From Planctomycetaceae bacterium (GTDB lineage Bacteria; Planctomycetota; Planctomycetia; Planctomycetales; Planctomycetaceae): a stretch of 27,055 nucleotides of DNA. The stretch lies in contig DLVV01000424.1 of assembly GCA_003445035.1 (NCBI GenBank), positions 76,722 through 103,776 on the forward strand, in the 5' to 3' direction. Positions 1 through 9,736 of the stretch are shown in pieces. The notes beneath the pieces are model-generated. The model was not told where the DNA came from. It did no database searches and saw nothing but the letters and a program-made list of their open reading frames with translations. Both the position numbers and the translations under genes were made by a program. The first letter of the stretch is position 1, and each line of letters starts with the position of its first letter.

Positions 1-998
1 TTCTCGGCTGCCGGCTTCTTCTTCAGCGAAGGGAATTCCAGGGGAATCTTCTTCTTGACATCTCCGGCCTCATCCGGCGAAGCCGAGGATTTCTCGGACC
101 CGTCGCCTTCGCGAAGAAGCTTCTCTAACTGCCCTTCGATCGGACGATCTTCCGTGCCGCTGTGAGCGGGACCGGCCGCAGATTCCGGGGTTTCAGGAAG
201 GTCGACTTTGCCAAACCACTTATAGAAGGCGATGGTCCCTTCGCTGTCGATCGCCAGGATACGATCGTCAGCCAGTTCGCTGTAGGGACCATCAGTTCCC
301 GCAAGACGACCGTAGGCCTCTTTCACAGCGGCGAGTTGATCGTCAGTTCCATCACAACTGGCTTCCAACCCGACGGCCTTCCCATACAGGGCTCGTTGTC
401 TGAGCAGCGATCCTTTGGGGGCGTCGTCGATCACATCCTGAAATTTTTCGATCGCCGTCTGGACATCTCCCCTTCTGCCCAGCCTCGCGGTGCCATTTGT
501 CCGATTCGCCTCCTTGTTTGACCGGTAGGCTCGACGCAGTCCATCGTTGAGCCGCGATTCCGCCAGCAGCAGCGTGGCCCAGAACCGGACCGTTTCGTCG
601 GCCTCTCCGTTGTTGGCGAGAAAATCCGAATAGGCTTCGGCAGCAAAGGGGTCGGAACTGACCAGCATGTTGCCTTTTTCGAGACTCGAGACGATCTTCG
701 CCTGGATTTCGGCGGGCACATCGATCCAGCTCCCCCACGCCTGCTGCCGCGCCTGGGTCGTCTGCGAATCGAAGGCCGTCCAGCCAAAGCCGCCGACGAT
801 CAGGCCAAAAACGAGCAAGCCGCCGATCAGACGTTGCTGGTGCTGCGGGTGGTCCTTGCGGAAAAACTCGCGGAAAAACCCGGTCAGGGGCGCGAACATC
901 TGCAACAGGTCGGAACCGGCAGCTGGCCGCGGTGTCTCTGTCGAACCGGACTCCTCGACCTCGCGGTCCGCGACATCGGTAGAAGGCTTGTCGTCCAT
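1..998 (-). CDS. Membrane-anchored TPR-like protein, partial (cut by left edge)
   Basis: The reading frame is open from an ATG at 998 to the window edge, giving 332 visible codons with no stop; the C-terminus is missing. The first 50 residues are hydrophilic, followed by one membrane segment (LIGGLLVFGLIVGGFGWTAF, about residues 57-76). The rest is a helical, probably periplasmic region. A segment around residues 175-215 (TAIEKFQDVIDDAPKGSLLR, then QRALYGKAVGLEA) looks like tetratricopeptide repeats, the one-TM-plus-TPR layout of YfgM-like proteins. The visible end is Lys/Glu-rich (VKKKIPLEFP, then KKKPA). It lies downstream of the zinc-ribbon gene on the same strand, but a sigma70-like promoter in the 157-bp gap suggests its own transcription. 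I cannot assign a specific function; the TPR reading is inferred from helix pattern alone. Confidence 0.75.
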   Translation of the reverse strand, partial: MDDKPSTDVADREVEESGSTETPRPAAGSDLLQMFAPLTGFFREFFRKDHPQHQQRLIGGLLVFGLIVGGFGWTAFDSQTTQARQQAWGSWIDVPAEIQAKIVSSLEKGNMLVSSDPFAAEAYSDFLANNGEADETVRFWATLLLAESRLNDGLRRAYRSNKEANRTNGTARLGRRGDVQTAIEKFQDVIDDAPKGSLLRQRALYGKAVGLEASCDGTDDQLAAVKEAYGRLAGTDGPYSELADDRILAIDSEGTIAFYKWFGKVDLPETPESAAGPAHSGTEDRPIEGQLEKLLREGDGSEKSSASPDEAGDVKKKIPLEFPSLKKKPAAE

Positions 999-1088
999 GG
1001 CGAGATGAAGCTGCGAAAGCTACCAGGCGGGGTAAACATGCCGTGCGCGGGACCCGACCGCGGGCGTCCGAATCCCGGAGAGCGCGCG

Positions 1089-1118
1089 AGTATAGGGTCC
1101 GTTGCGCAAGACAGTCAA
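1089..1118 (-). promoter_or_regulatory. Candidate sigma70 promoter for the TPR-like gene
   Basis: On the minus strand TTGACT (1113-1118) is followed after 18 bp by TATACT (1089-1094). The predicted transcript start near 1082 leaves a leader of about 80 nt before the ATG at 998. Both boxes match consensus at five of six positions. This is a motif match only. Confidence 0.5.
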
Positions 1119-1155
1119 GTGGGGGCATCAGCCTGCGTGAACCGGGTGGTCACGA

Positions 1156-2139
1156 CTAGCGGCCGCGGCCGATTCGGACACGAAAATCAGCCGGAAACGG
1201 CATGCTTCCATCGGCACGTCGTCGGCCGATCAGGCGGAATTCGTCCAGCAAAGCGGGCACCAGGAAAAACAGCGCGCCGCCGGCTTCGTAGAGACACGGC
1301 AGGTTCTGTCGACCCGTTTGAGCAATGGCATGATGTCCAACCCCTCCGACCAGGGCCGCCAGCCCGACGGTTTCGCGGAAACTCATCCATTCATCGAATG
1401 GCTCATCCGCCGTGCGGGCCGCGTGCCACGCAAGGATCAGTTTCCCCAATTCTTCGGACAGGTCGTCACGACGAAGACCATCCAGCCGGCTGGACTGCGA
1501 CTCGACAAACCTTCCCAGGGCCTCGGACTGACCCAGCGCCACCCGAACCAGCCGATACTCCTGGCTCGGCTCGATCCGCACCGTCAACTTCCCTTCCGAT
1601 TCGTCAAATACGACGACCATCACGTTGCTGCGGACCCGTCCGGTCCGGTCCCTGAGGCTCTCGATCAATTCCGCGTACAACTCGGCGTGCCCCTCGGCCA
1701 GGTCCGGATCGATCGCTCGCGGCACCAGCACCTCGGTTCCGGCATCGGACGCGGTCAACTCGCCCACCAGCGAACCCTGAAACCGGGTGGGATCGTTCAG
1801 GAACCAGGCCACGGTGATCGCCAGCAACAGCGACCCGCCGCAGGCCAGGGGAAACATCAGTCCTCCCCGGCGGTGTCGGCGTCGTCGGACGCGGCTCGAA
1901 ACCGACGCCTGCGGCCGCGACTGGAACTCCGGCACCATGTCGGGAACCACATCCGGAACCACATCCGATTCAGGATTTGCGGAGGCCGCTGGTGACTCGA
2001 CCACGTCGGTCACGATTTCGGCCGGCCGCGGCACGATCAGATTTGTTCCACATTTCGGACAGGCCCCTCGCTTTCCGGCGGCGGTGTCATCGACACGAAT
2101 CGCCGCCGTGCAGTACGGGCAGTCGAACTCGATCGCCAT
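1156..2139 (-). CDS. Zinc-ribbon (MJ0042-type) single-pass membrane protein
   Basis: The protein is about 327 residues and starts MAIEFDCPYC. A CPYC pair and a CPKC pair 17 residues later form an N-terminal zinc ribbon of the MJ0042 type, common at the start of planctomycetal and myxobacterial membrane proteins. A variable acidic linker (repeats like DVVPDVVPDMVPEF) and a basic patch (RVRRRRHRRGG) precede one membrane segment (LMFPLACGGSLLLAITVAWF). The remaining 200 residues have no recognisable domain. The start at 2139 has GGAG six bases upstream; an ATG directly before it (2142) is equally open, and the frame extends to 2229 inside the upstream gene. The 28-bp gap to the fused MFS gene implies co-transcription. 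The ribbon suggests protein or nucleic-acid contact in the cytoplasm, but the role is unknown. Confidence 0.82.
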   Translation of the reverse strand: MAIEFDCPYCTAAIRVDDTAAGKRGACPKCGTNLIVPRPAEIVTDVVESPAASANPESDVVPDVVPDMVPEFQSRPQASVSSRVRRRRHRRGGLMFPLACGGSLLLAITVAWFLNDPTRFQGSLVGELTASDAGTEVLVPRAIDPDLAEGHAELYAELIESLRDRTGRVRSNVMVVVFDESEGKLTVRIEPSQEYRLVRVALGQSEALGRFVESQSSRLDGLRRDDLSEELGKLILAWHAARTADEPFDEWMSFRETVGLAALVGGVGHHAIAQTGRQNLPCLYEAGGALFFLVPALLDEFRLIGRRRADGSMPFPADFRVRIGRGR

Positions 2140-2170
2140 CATCGGCTCCGCAGCCAGCCCAGGTCTTCGA

Positions 2171-5100
2171 CTAGTCGTCCTGCTCGATGAAGACCGGCTT
2201 GAGCAGCCGGTCAACGGGTGCAAAGTCATCGGTCAGCACACCCCCCCACGTCGTGGACCGGGCCCAGTCAATCACCGACTCCCACTGGTTCTGGTCTTCG
2301 GGCAATGTTGGAGACTGGCCGGACTCGCGGGTTTCCTTCCAGGCGAACGGAGGTTGTGACCAGTGCCCACCGGCCTCGAGCAGGTTCGAAAGATCCAGTG
2401 GAGAGTTCGCCGCGATCAGCACAAAGGTGTCACGACGCCGGTGCGGCACCCCCTCCTCGCTCGAAAAGACATAGACGTTGGGGAAAACGTCATCGAGTGT
2501 CCTGGTGTAACTGCTCAGGAAATGACCTCGATCACGCGTGTGTCGCGGGTCCTTGGAACGTCGGTCGAGGTCCTTGATGATGTCACAAAGGGCCAGGTTG
2601 TCACCGGCCACCTGGAGCAGCTTCTCGAGGACCCGTTCGGGCAGCGATCCCCTCACCGACATCCGGTACCCCTGCCCGTCGGACTGTTCGTAGATCTCAA
2701 CACCGGGCAATCCCGGGATCCCGATCCACTCCTCGACCACCGCCACCGCGGTCCAGCTCTCCGGCAACGGCACCCCTAAAATCGGCTGGTCCGACTCGTA
2801 CTCAATCGTCCGGTCCCGCTCCGGGGCCTCGATCCTCGGATAGATGTCGATGATGTTGACCAGGTAGACGCCTCGTGCCGGATCCAGCAGTTTCCTGACG
2901 TCATTGGTAAACTCGCGGGTGGTCAGGTGCCACGGGACACTGAAGTCGTTGAACGCGTCACCATAGATGAAATCGTACTCGGGCTTGTTGGCCCGACGGA
3001 CCTGGTCCTCGACGAAGTTGCGGGCATCGCCGAGCCGGGTGCTCTTGGAGATCAACCCATTGGGGTCGAGTCCCATTTCCTGCTGCACGGCGAGCAGCAC
3101 GGCGGGGTCGAGTTCGGCAACGTCGATCACCGGTTCGTGGGGGAACTTGGCTTCGATCCACCTGGGAAACACGAATCCGCCTCCGCCGATGAACATCGTC
3201 CGGACCTGGCGGGAACGTGCGTAGAGCTGGTTGACCGCCTGGAACCAGGCGAAGTCCGGTGCCGTTTTCAGGAGCTCGTCCCGAATCGATTCGTCGATGA
3301 CCGTCTCTGTCGTCAGCGCACCGAGCTTGGGATGAAACTCGATCCCGCTCTCCTGACCGTCATCATCGCCGTTCCCTTTTTTGAGCCGATCGGGGATCGA
3401 CACACCCGGCGGCAGCGTCTCGAGGTCGGCGGGAGTGAAACCGACCCAGTCCGACGCGGTCGAAACCTCGTGCAGTTCCTCGATCGCCAGCCACCAGGCC
3501 CCCGAGGGACTCAGTTTCAGGAGAACGTCACGATCGGCCGGCAGCAGGGTGCCACGAACCCGCAATCGACCTCCTCCCGAACCGGAAAAGGAAAGGTTAC
3601 CCGAAAGCCGCTTGACGACCTGGTCGCGGCCCGGGAACTCGGGCAGTTCGACAGTCACGTCGATCTCCCACGCCTGCCGAGCCCGCTCGGTCGCCGCCGC
3701 ATAGACCAGTTCGTACTCGTACTTCAGCAGCGTCGGGTTGTCGGGGACGTAGTAGCTGTGGACGAGCTTGTCGAGCTTCAGGTACTTGAGGTCGACGCCA
3801 TCGTCGGTGGTTTCGACGACGGTGATGTAGGAGTAGTTGCTCTCGTCCTCGTACCGCCCCGGTTCGTCTGCACGAAGCGAGAGCGCCTGTCCGAGCTGGT
3901 GGAAGCCGTTGCCGACACGATGGCCCGTCTCGCTCCACGACTCGCTCAACGCCAATCGGCCGGCCGCGTCACGTCCGGTTCCCAGCAGCTCGCCGAAACG
4001 TGCTCCAACCGCATCGAACGCCTCGCCACTGACAGCAGCAGCCAGCCCGAAGACGACCAGGAATTGCAGCCAGCCAAAGGCGATCGCCGGCCTCAGTTTC
4101 GAGCCACTCGCCGCCGCACAAACTCCGGTGATCCCCAACAGCATCGCGGTCCCGGTGACCAGGGCACGGGTGCCGAAAAGGTCGATCAGCAGGAAACCCG
4201 CCAGGAAGGTCCCGATGATCGAGCCGAGCGTGCCCCAGGCGTAGACGCTGCCGACTGTGACCCCGGTGCGACGGCTTCTCGAAAGTGCCAGGGCGGCGAC
4301 GACCGGCGACACGGTCCCCATCGCCGCGGCCGGCGGTCCGTAGATCACCGCCACCTGGGCGAAAATCCAGACCGGCCAGCTGGCCTGGTCGGACGGCCCC
4401 TGTTCGAGGATCCACTGGGCCAGCCAGATGACCGGGGCCAACAGCGCGGGCGGCTCGGTGCGGAACCACTCGACCGAATTCTGGTCGAGCCAGATCACTC
4501 CGAAACAGTGGATGCTGGCGATCAACAGCAACCAGCCCAGGGTGCTGCGGTGGTCAAACCGGTCGGCCAGGATGCCGCCGATGAAGTTGCCCACGGTGAT
4601 ACCGGCCAGCACAACGCCGATCACGCTGGTCCAGGTGTAGAGCGACTGGCCGATGTGGTGAGCCAGCAGCCGCGTGGCCGAGAGTTCCAGGGTCATGATG
4701 CAGAGACTGGTGACGAACACGATGGCATTGCAGCCGACCAGGAACCACCAGGTCCCGGACTGCTGACCGCCTCCTGTCGGATTCACCTCGTCCAACTCAA
4801 CCGGATTGACCTCCGAGGAGAGGGCCGACACCGGGGGAGGTCCGTCGGATTTCGCGGGCCTGCGACCGATCAGCCGGGTGACGATCATCAGGGACAACGG
4901 CACCACCCCCATCGCCATCAGGGCCACGGCGGTGCCGCCGACGATCCAGCGGGTGCTGAAGTGGTCGATCAGGTAGAAGCCCGCCAGGAAGGTGCCGACG
5001 ATCGACCCCAGCGCGGCCCACGCATAGACGTTGCCGACGGTGAACCCGGTGCTGCGACTTCGGGAGAGTGCCAGGCTGGCGACCACCGGCGAGATCGTCC

Positions 5101-5503
5101 CCAGCGCGATGGCCGGAAGCAGGAAGATGATCGAGACGATGCACAGCACCCACATCGGCCAACCAATCGCTTCGGGTCGAACCACGCCAACCATCTGCTC
5201 GTCCAGCACCAGGGCCAGCCCGCTGGTGACAGCGGCCAGCGGAAACAGGATCGCCAGCAACTTGAGGTGTCCGAAACGGTCGGCGAGCATCCCGCCGGCG
5301 TAGTTGCCGATGGTGATCCCGGCCAGGACGACGCCGATCACCCCGGTCCAGGTGTACAGAGACTGGCCGATGTGGTGAGCCAGCAGTCGCGAGGCGGTCA
5401 ACTCCAGGACCATGATGCAGATGTTGCTGGCAAAGACGATCAGGTTGCAGCCAATCAGCCACGTCAACGCCCGACCCCGTCCAATTTCACCGTGTGTGCC
5501 CAT
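2171..5503 (-). CDS. Fused MFS-like membrane protein / spermidine synthase-like protein with duplicated membrane half
   Basis: The protein is about 1110 residues. Residues 12-210 and 253-464 are two similar hydrophobic modules, each opening with GCN.IVF, sharing [15 protein letters not shown] and ending with a glycine-rich helix ([11 protein letters not shown]). The C-terminal part is spermidine-synthase-like: a YSYITV segment near 552, the SAM-type loop [12 protein letters not shown] (GGGG at 773-776), a VAELDPAV acidic strand, GDARNF and [19 protein letters not shown], which keeps an Asp at the usual catalytic place. About 160 residues are inserted between the N-terminal sheet ([12 protein letters not shown]) and the Rossmann core, and about 100 more before the final strands (FPNVYVFS). 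Known relatives are fused MFS/spermidine synthases, whose substrate is often unclear, so true aminopropyl transfer is unproven. The ATG at 5503 is preferred because a perfect TATAAT lies just upstream at 5543-5548; an upstream ATG at 5590 would precede that transcript start. Confidence 0.88.
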   Translation of the reverse strand: MGTHGEIGRGRALTWLIGCNLIVFASNICIMVLELTASRLLAHHIGQSLYTWTGVIGVVLAGITIGNYAGGMLADRFGHLKLLAILFPLAAVTSGLALVLDEQMVGVVRPEAIGWPMWVLCIVSIIFLLPAIALGTISPVVASLALSRSRSTGFTVGNVYAWAALGSIVGTFLAGFYLIDHFSTRWIVGGTAVALMAMGVVPLSLMIVTRLIGRRPAKSDGPPPVSALSSEVNPVELDEVNPTGGGQQSGTWWFLVGCNAIVFVTSLCIMTLELSATRLLAHHIGQSLYTWTSVIGVVLAGITVGNFIGGILADRFDHRSTLGWLLLIASIHCFGVIWLDQNSVEWFRTEPPALLAPVIWLAQWILEQGPSDQASWPVWIFAQVAVIYGPPAAAMGTVSPVVAALALSRSRRTGVTVGSVYAWGTLGSIIGTFLAGFLLIDLFGTRALVTGTAMLLGITGVCAAASGSKLRPAIAFGWLQFLVVFGLAAAVSGEAFDAVGARFGELLGTGRDAAGRLALSESWSETGHRVGNGFHQLGQALSLRADEPGRYEDESNYSYITVVETTDDGVDLKYLKLDKLVHSYYVPDNPTLLKYEYELVYAAATERARQAWEIDVTVELPEFPGRDQVVKRLSGNLSFSGSGGGRLRVRGTLLPADRDVLLKLSPSGAWWLAIEELHEVSTASDWVGFTPADLETLPPGVSIPDRLKKGNGDDDGQESGIEFHPKLGALTTETVIDESIRDELLKTAPDFAWFQAVNQLYARSRQVRTMFIGGGGFVFPRWIEAKFPHEPVIDVAELDPAVLLAVQQEMGLDPNGLISKSTRLGDARNFVEDQVRRANKPEYDFIYGDAFNDFSVPWHLTTREFTNDVRKLLDPARGVYLVNIIDIYPRIEAPERDRTIEYESDQPILGVPLPESWTAVAVVEEWIGIPGLPGVEIYEQSDGQGYRMSVRGSLPERVLEKLLQVAGDNLALCDIIKDLDRRSKDPRHTRDRGHFLSSYTRTLDDVFPNVYVFSSEEGVPHRRRDTFVLIAANSPLDLSNLLEAGGHWSQPPFAWKETRESGQSPTLPEDQNQWESVIDWARSTTWGGVLTDDFAPVDRLLKPVFIEQDD
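4113..5470 (-). repeat. Internal duplication of the MFS-like module
   Basis: Two in-frame copies of one membrane module lie at about 4883-5470 and 4113-4755. They share long runs of amino-acid identity and also nucleotide identity: a perfect 26-base match at 4644-4669 and 5361-5386. The two copies differ in loop length, so the spacing between matching blocks shifts from 717 bp to nearly 790 bp. Confidence 0.8.
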
Positions 5504-5542
5504 GGTTGTTTCCCGGTCCCGATTCAAAACGAACGATCTTCC

Positions 5543-5571
5543 ATTATAAACTTGCGACCCAGCCACGTCGC
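5543..5571 (-). promoter_or_regulatory. Candidate promoter of the fused MFS gene
   Basis: A consensus TATAAT (5543-5548, minus strand) is preceded after 17 bp by a weak -35 (GCGACG, 5566-5571). A start near 5536 would give a leader of about 33 nt to the ATG at 5503 with GGGA upstream of it. The match decides between the two possible starts of that gene. Confidence 0.5.
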
Positions 5572-5621
5572 CACCGGGACACACTCGCACCAGAGATCAC
5601 GCCTGTCCTCGAACCGCTTGG

Positions 5622-5651
5622 TTGTCATCGGTTCCCACCCCTCCGTAGAAT
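5622..5651 (+). promoter_or_regulatory. Candidate promoter of the MBL-fold gene
   Basis: TTGTCA (5622-5627) and TAGAAT (5646-5651) are separated by 18 bp, giving a predicted start near 5659 and a leader of about 54 nt. It faces away from the promoter of the fused MFS gene. The same TAGAAT box precedes two other genes in the window. Confidence 0.45.
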
Positions 5652-5712
5652 GCTCGCGTCCTGTCCCCCAACTTGGCCGGCCCTGCCCGGACGTTGTGAG
5701 AGCACCGAACGA

Positions 5713-6498
5713 ATGTTCGAGCGGAACGAGTTGTTTCCTGGCGTGATCGAGATGAACTACCAGGCGCGACGGCGCCTGGGTTGTTGCGTCTACCTCGTCC
5801 ACAGCGGATCCGAGTGGCTGCTGATCGACATCGGCTACGAGGACACGGTGGGCGATATCATCGAGATCATCCGGCAACTCGACTTTCCCCTGGCCAACTG
5901 CCGTTACCTGATCGCCACTCACGCCGATGTTGATCACGTCCAGGGCCTGGCACGCGCCGCCGAATTGTTGCCCGGGTCACGCACCTGCGGACACCCCGAT
6001 GCCGCCCGGCTGCTGGCCGAAGGCGACCGGGTGACGACCTACGCCGAAATCAGCGCCCAGGGAATCTCGATCGAAATGCCGACGGTGCAGTTGCACGAGA
6101 CGATCAGCGAGGGGGACCGACTGCAACTGGGAGAAATCGAACTGGAGGTCTGGCACACCCCGGGCCACACCCTCGGACAACTCGCCTTCCGCCTGGGCAA
6201 CCTGCTGTTCTCCGGCGACAACATCTACCGAGACGGTTGCGTGGGGAACATCGATGCCCACCACGGATCGGACATCCCGTCGTTCATCGAATCGTTGACC
6301 CGCATTCGTGACAGCGACATCGAGTGGTTGTTGCCCAGCCACGGACCACCATTCCGCAAGGAAGACAGCCTGCTGCAAGCCACCATCGACCGGCTCGAAG
6401 GCTACTGTCACATGGCCGACTTCGGCACCTGTGCAACCGACTGGCCACTGATGGACGAATGGGACCGCGAACTGATCGAGGGCTTCAATCCGGGCTAA
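5713..6498 (+). CDS. MBL-fold metallo-hydrolase
   Basis: The 261-residue protein is a compact metallo-beta-lactamase-fold hydrolase, probably cytoplasmic as no signal peptide is present. The metal site is visible in order: H70-A-D72-V-D74-H75, then HTPGH (148-152), then an Asp in LFSGDNIY, and a last His in LPSHGPPF. The first motif departs from HxHxDH: the second His is Asp, a variant seen in a subset of the superfamily. The spacing resembles glyoxalase II, lactonase and related thioester or lactone hydrolases, but no substrate can be read. The frame is open upstream to 5494, yet the candidate promoter at 5622-5651 and loss of homology-like character before residue MFERNE favour the ATG at 5713. 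No neighbour points to a pathway. Confidence 0.85.
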   Translation: MFERNELFPGVIEMNYQARRRLGCCVYLVHSGSEWLLIDIGYEDTVGDIIEIIRQLDFPLANCRYLIATHADVDHVQGLARAAELLPGSRTCGHPDAARLLAEGDRVTTYAEISAQGISIEMPTVQLHETISEGDRLQLGEIELEVWHTPGHTLGQLAFRLGNLLFSGDNIYRDGCVGNIDAHHGSDIPSFIESLTRIRDSDIEWLLPSHGPPFRKEDSLLQATIDRLEGYCHMADFGTCATDWPLMDEWDRELIEGFNPG

Positions 6499-6849
6499 TG
6501 GCCCCGGACCACCGCCTCATACTCTCCGCAAGCACCGCAATCCCGTACGCTCGCCGAATCATGCCCGCGGTCTCGCCCACAACACGTCCCACCTCTTCCA
6601 CCTGCCCCTCATCCTTCCCATCCCTCCCATCTCCCCGAATCGTTACAACCGGTATGATCTGACCCCGCAACGGGCCGATCTATCGGGTCGGCCCGACCAC
6701 CTGCTAGAATTTGCTCGATCGCGCGGCAGATCGGGGGGAAAAGTCTCCCGGTTCGGCATCCTGGGACAAAGTCGAACGGCCGGAAAAACCGATCTAACCG
6801 ACAGTTCCATGCGCCACGTCCTGTTGAAACGGCCGCTGCTCGGACCGCC
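6499..6849 (+). other. Intergenic region between the MBL-fold and RND genes
   Basis: This 351-bp stretch holds no convincing gene. A 61-codon minus-strand frame at 6485-6670 overlaps the end of the hydrolase gene and has no recognisable features. The first part (about 6560-6640) is pyrimidine-rich. The second part contains a perfect 8-bp inverted repeat and a TAGAAT box listed separately, with a leader of roughly 130 nt before the transporter start. No T-rich terminator was seen after the hydrolase gene. Confidence 0.6.
6671..6710 (+). promoter_or_regulatory. Inverted repeat overlapping candidate RND promoter
   Basis: CGGGCCGA (6671-6678) and TCGGCCCG (6688-6695) form a perfect inverted repeat with a 9-base centre. 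A TAGAAT -10-like box sits at 6705-6710, so the expected -35 position falls within the repeat; no good -35 hexamer is present. This is the layout of an operator or activator site, but it could equally be a transcript hairpin. Confidence 0.4.
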
Positions 6850-9711
6850 ATGACCAACTTCTTTGCCAAACGAGATCGTTTCGGACACGGCAACGCGCTG
6901 TGGATCGTGCTGTTGCTGGTGTTCCTGGCCACCCCGGCCGTCTGGTCCCTGTCGCGGATCGATCTCGAAAACGACATCGCCAACTGGCTGCCCGAAGACG
7001 ACCCGCAGGCACGGACCCTGCGGTGGTACCAGGAGCACTTCCAGCACGAGGATCGCGTGCTGGTCTCGTGGGATACGAGCACACTGTCGGACCCGCGCGT
7101 GGAGTGGTTCCACAGTCGCCTGGTCGGCACGTCGGATGCCGAGGGGACCCGACGCAGCGGTTCAAAACTGATCAAGTCGGTCACCACTCCGCAGAACCTG
7201 ATCGTGCGGATGATGAAATACGATGTCGAGCCGGCCGAAGCGGTCGGGCGGCTCGAGGGTGTGCTGATCGGCACGGGCCCATTGAAGGTCCGTCTGACCA
7301 AGGAAGGCCGCCGCGACGTCAAGCAGGTCCAGCGGATGATCCGTGATCGGGCCGCCGAGGAACTGCAGCTCGAGGTGGAGTTTCTGGCGTCGGCGGCCGA
7401 ATGGGAGCCGGACGAGGAGGAGGCCAATCGTCTGGCCGCGTTGATCGATGGGGCATCGGAGACCTCCGACGACGACGAGGATGAGGACGAGGAGGAGGCC
7501 GAGGGCTTCGATCCGGAGAAGTTCCTGCTGCCGGATCACGATTTCCAGGTCCAGTATCACAACATGCGACGAGACAGCGAGACCTGCAAGAAGCTGATCT
7601 CGCTGATCGGCGGCCTGCAGGCCCTCGCATCGGACGACGAATCCGACGGCGTGGCGTGGGTGGATGAGAACGGCTGCTTCTTCCATGCCGGTGCCCCGGT
7701 GGCCCTTTCGATCAGCCTCACCGACGCCGGGATGGCCGATGCGGCCGAGACACTGCTGGAGATTCGCCGGATCGCCGGCGAGGTGGGAATCGACACCGAC
7801 GAATTCCGGACGGGTGGACGTCCCGTGGCCGGTTCGGCACTGGACGAAATGGTCAAGGACTCGGCGTGGAACTCGTCCGAGGACATCGCCCCGTGGGAAT
7901 TGCACCGTCGCTCGATCATCCTGCTGTCGGGACTGGTCGGCATCGTGCTGGCCTTCGTGATGCTCCGTAGTGGACGACTGGCCACCCTGGTCCTGGTCGT
8001 CAGCTACTACACCACCCTGATGGCCGTCTCACTGGTCCCACTCTCGGGTGGACACATGAACATGGTGTTGGTGGTGATGCCCACGCTGATGTTCGTGCTG
8101 ACCGTTTCCGGCGCGATCCACGTCTCGAATTACTGGAAACACTCCGCCACCAAGAACCCCGTCACCGCGGTGGTCGAAGCCGTCAAGATGGCCAAGGTGC
8201 CGTGCACGCTGGCGAGTGTCACCACCGCGATCGGGCTGCTGAGCCTGATGACCAGTACGTTGCGGCCGGTGCGACAGTTCGGTGTCTACTCGGCCATCGG
8301 CTGCCTGATCTCCCTGGCCATGGTGCTCTACGGACTGCCCGCCCTGCTGCAGTTCTGGCCGTCTCGGTCCGAGAACCAGTCCGATCTCCGGCGGGACGGC
8401 TGGACCCGGCTGGGCCTGTTGGTGGCCCGATTCTGGATCCCCGTCACGATGACCTCGATCGCCGTCTTCGTCGCCGGCACCTGGGGACTGAAACACTTCA
8501 AGACCGAAACCAAGGCGATCCGCTACTTCCCCGACCACTCACGGGTCGTCCAGGACTACAACTTCCTGGAACACAACCTCTCGGGCATCGTCCCGGTCGA
8601 ACTGGTGATCCGGTTCAGCCGCGACGAGCAGAGCCGGCTCAACTTCGTGGAACGGATGGAGGTGGTCCGGGAGGTCGAACGTCGGGTTCGCGAGCATCCG
8701 GAGATCAGCGGCACGGTCTCGCTGGCCGATTTTCAGGAACCCCACGTCGCGCTCCCGGCGGGTGCCTCGAAGCTCAAACAGCGACTCGCCAAGAAACGTT
8801 CGAGCATCATCGAGCGGCGAGTCAAGGGAGACGGTGAGAGCGAGGGGGAGACCGGGGCCAGCGGATTCCTGCACGTGGCGGACAAGCCAACCGATCTCGA
8901 ATTGGCCGGTGACCAGAAACTGAACAAGTCCGGAGACGAATTGTGGCGGATCACCGCACAGGTCGCGGTGATGTCCGACTACGACTACGCGCACCTGACC
9001 AACGACCAGCAGACCGGTGAACTCGACAACATCGTCAAGAGCGTGCTCAAGACGCACCCCGGCAGCACTCATGTGGTCACCGGCATGGTACCGGTGTTCC
9101 TGAGGACCCAGCAGGCGGTTCTCGACAGCCTGATCTGGAGCTTCGCCCTGGCCTTCGGCGTGATCGCCGTGGTGATGATGGTCCTGCTCCGCAACCCGGT
9201 CTCAGGGATCCTGACGATGTTGCCAAACCTCATGCCGGTGGGCATCGTCTTCGGCCTGCTCAGTTGGGCCGGCCAGGCGGTCGACATCGGCACGATGATC
9301 ACCGCCAGCGTCGCGTTGGGAATCGCCGTCGACGGCACGCTGCACCTGATCACCTGGTTCCGAGCCGGGCTGCGTGACGGGCTCGAACGCCACGATGCGG
9401 TCGCCCGGAGCCTGTCCCAATGCGGTCCGGCGATGTGGCAGACCAGCCTGGCCGTGGGACTGGGCCTGCTGATGCTGGCTCCGGCCGAACTGCTGTTGAT
9501 CAGCCGATTCGGCTGGCTGATGGCCGCGTTGATTGGTGCGGCTCTGATCGCCAACGTCGTGCTGCTGGCCGCCCTGCTGGCCGGGCCACTGGGCTGGATG
9601 ATCCAGCGGGGAATGTCGGTTGACGACAGCACCAGCGTGGCCAGGCAGTCGCCCGCAGAACCTCATCTGAAGCTCAGTTCGGCCTCGACCACACCGGGAC
9701 AGGACAACTGA
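6850..9711 (+). CDS. RND/MMPL-superfamily transporter
   Basis: The 953-residue inner-membrane protein has RND architecture in two halves. Each half has one membrane helix (about 17-35 and 528-550), a large periplasmic loop, then a bundle of about five helices (355-503 and about 760-930). Its size, with large loops only after helices 1 and 7, fits the MMPL/hopanoid-exporter-like branch rather than tripartite AcrB pumps, and no membrane-fusion or outer-membrane partner lies nearby. Transport would be proton driven, of lipids or hydrophobic compounds, but the cargo cannot be read. A run of ten acidic residues (DDDEDEDEEE, from residue 207) interrupts the first periplasmic loop. The ATG at 6850 begins MTNFFAKRDRF, directly before the first helix. 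It is followed after 84 bp by the groES-like gene. Confidence 0.87.
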   Translation: MTNFFAKRDRFGHGNALWIVLLLVFLATPAVWSLSRIDLENDIANWLPEDDPQARTLRWYQEHFQHEDRVLVSWDTSTLSDPRVEWFHSRLVGTSDAEGTRRSGSKLIKSVTTPQNLIVRMMKYDVEPAEAVGRLEGVLIGTGPLKVRLTKEGRRDVKQVQRMIRDRAAEELQLEVEFLASAAEWEPDEEEANRLAALIDGASETSDDDEDEDEEEAEGFDPEKFLLPDHDFQVQYHNMRRDSETCKKLISLIGGLQALASDDESDGVAWVDENGCFFHAGAPVALSISLTDAGMADAAETLLEIRRIAGEVGIDTDEFRTGGRPVAGSALDEMVKDSAWNSSEDIAPWELHRRSIILLSGLVGIVLAFVMLRSGRLATLVLVVSYYTTLMAVSLVPLSGGHMNMVLVVMPTLMFVLTVSGAIHVSNYWKHSATKNPVTAVVEAVKMAKVPCTLASVTTAIGLLSLMTSTLRPVRQFGVYSAIGCLISLAMVLYGLPALLQFWPSRSENQSDLRRDGWTRLGLLVARFWIPVTMTSIAVFVAGTWGLKHFKTETKAIRYFPDHSRVVQDYNFLEHNLSGIVPVELVIRFSRDEQSRLNFVERMEVVREVERRVREHPEISGTVSLADFQEPHVALPAGASKLKQRLAKKRSSIIERRVKGDGESEGETGASGFLHVADKPTDLELAGDQKLNKSGDELWRITAQVAVMSDYDYAHLTNDQQTGELDNIVKSVLKTHPGSTHVVTGMVPVFLRTQQAVLDSLIWSFALAFGVIAVVMMVLLRNPVSGILTMLPNLMPVGIVFGLLSWAGQAVDIGTMITASVALGIAVDGTLHLITWFRAGLRDGLERHDAVARSLSQCGPAMWQTSLAVGLGLLMLAPAELLLISRFGWLMAALIGAALIANVVLLAALLAGPLGWMIQRGMSVDDSTSVARQSPAEPHLKLSSASTTPGQDN

Positions 9712-9736
9712 AAGTGCCCGGGACGGGTCGCGGCCC

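Noticed and set aside
352..1128. 258-codon minus-strand frame
   Set aside because: It overlaps the TPR-like gene in another frame and covers its promoter; its Arg/Ala-rich translation has no membrane segment or domain.
2927..5746. 939-codon plus-strand open frame
   Set aside because: It is the antisense shadow of the fused MFS/spermidine-synthase gene, with low-complexity Arg/Gly/Asp/Gln composition and no domains.
6485..6670. 61-codon minus-strand frame after the MBL-fold gene
   Set aside because: It overlaps the 3' end of that gene and shows no ribosome-binding site or recognisable motif.
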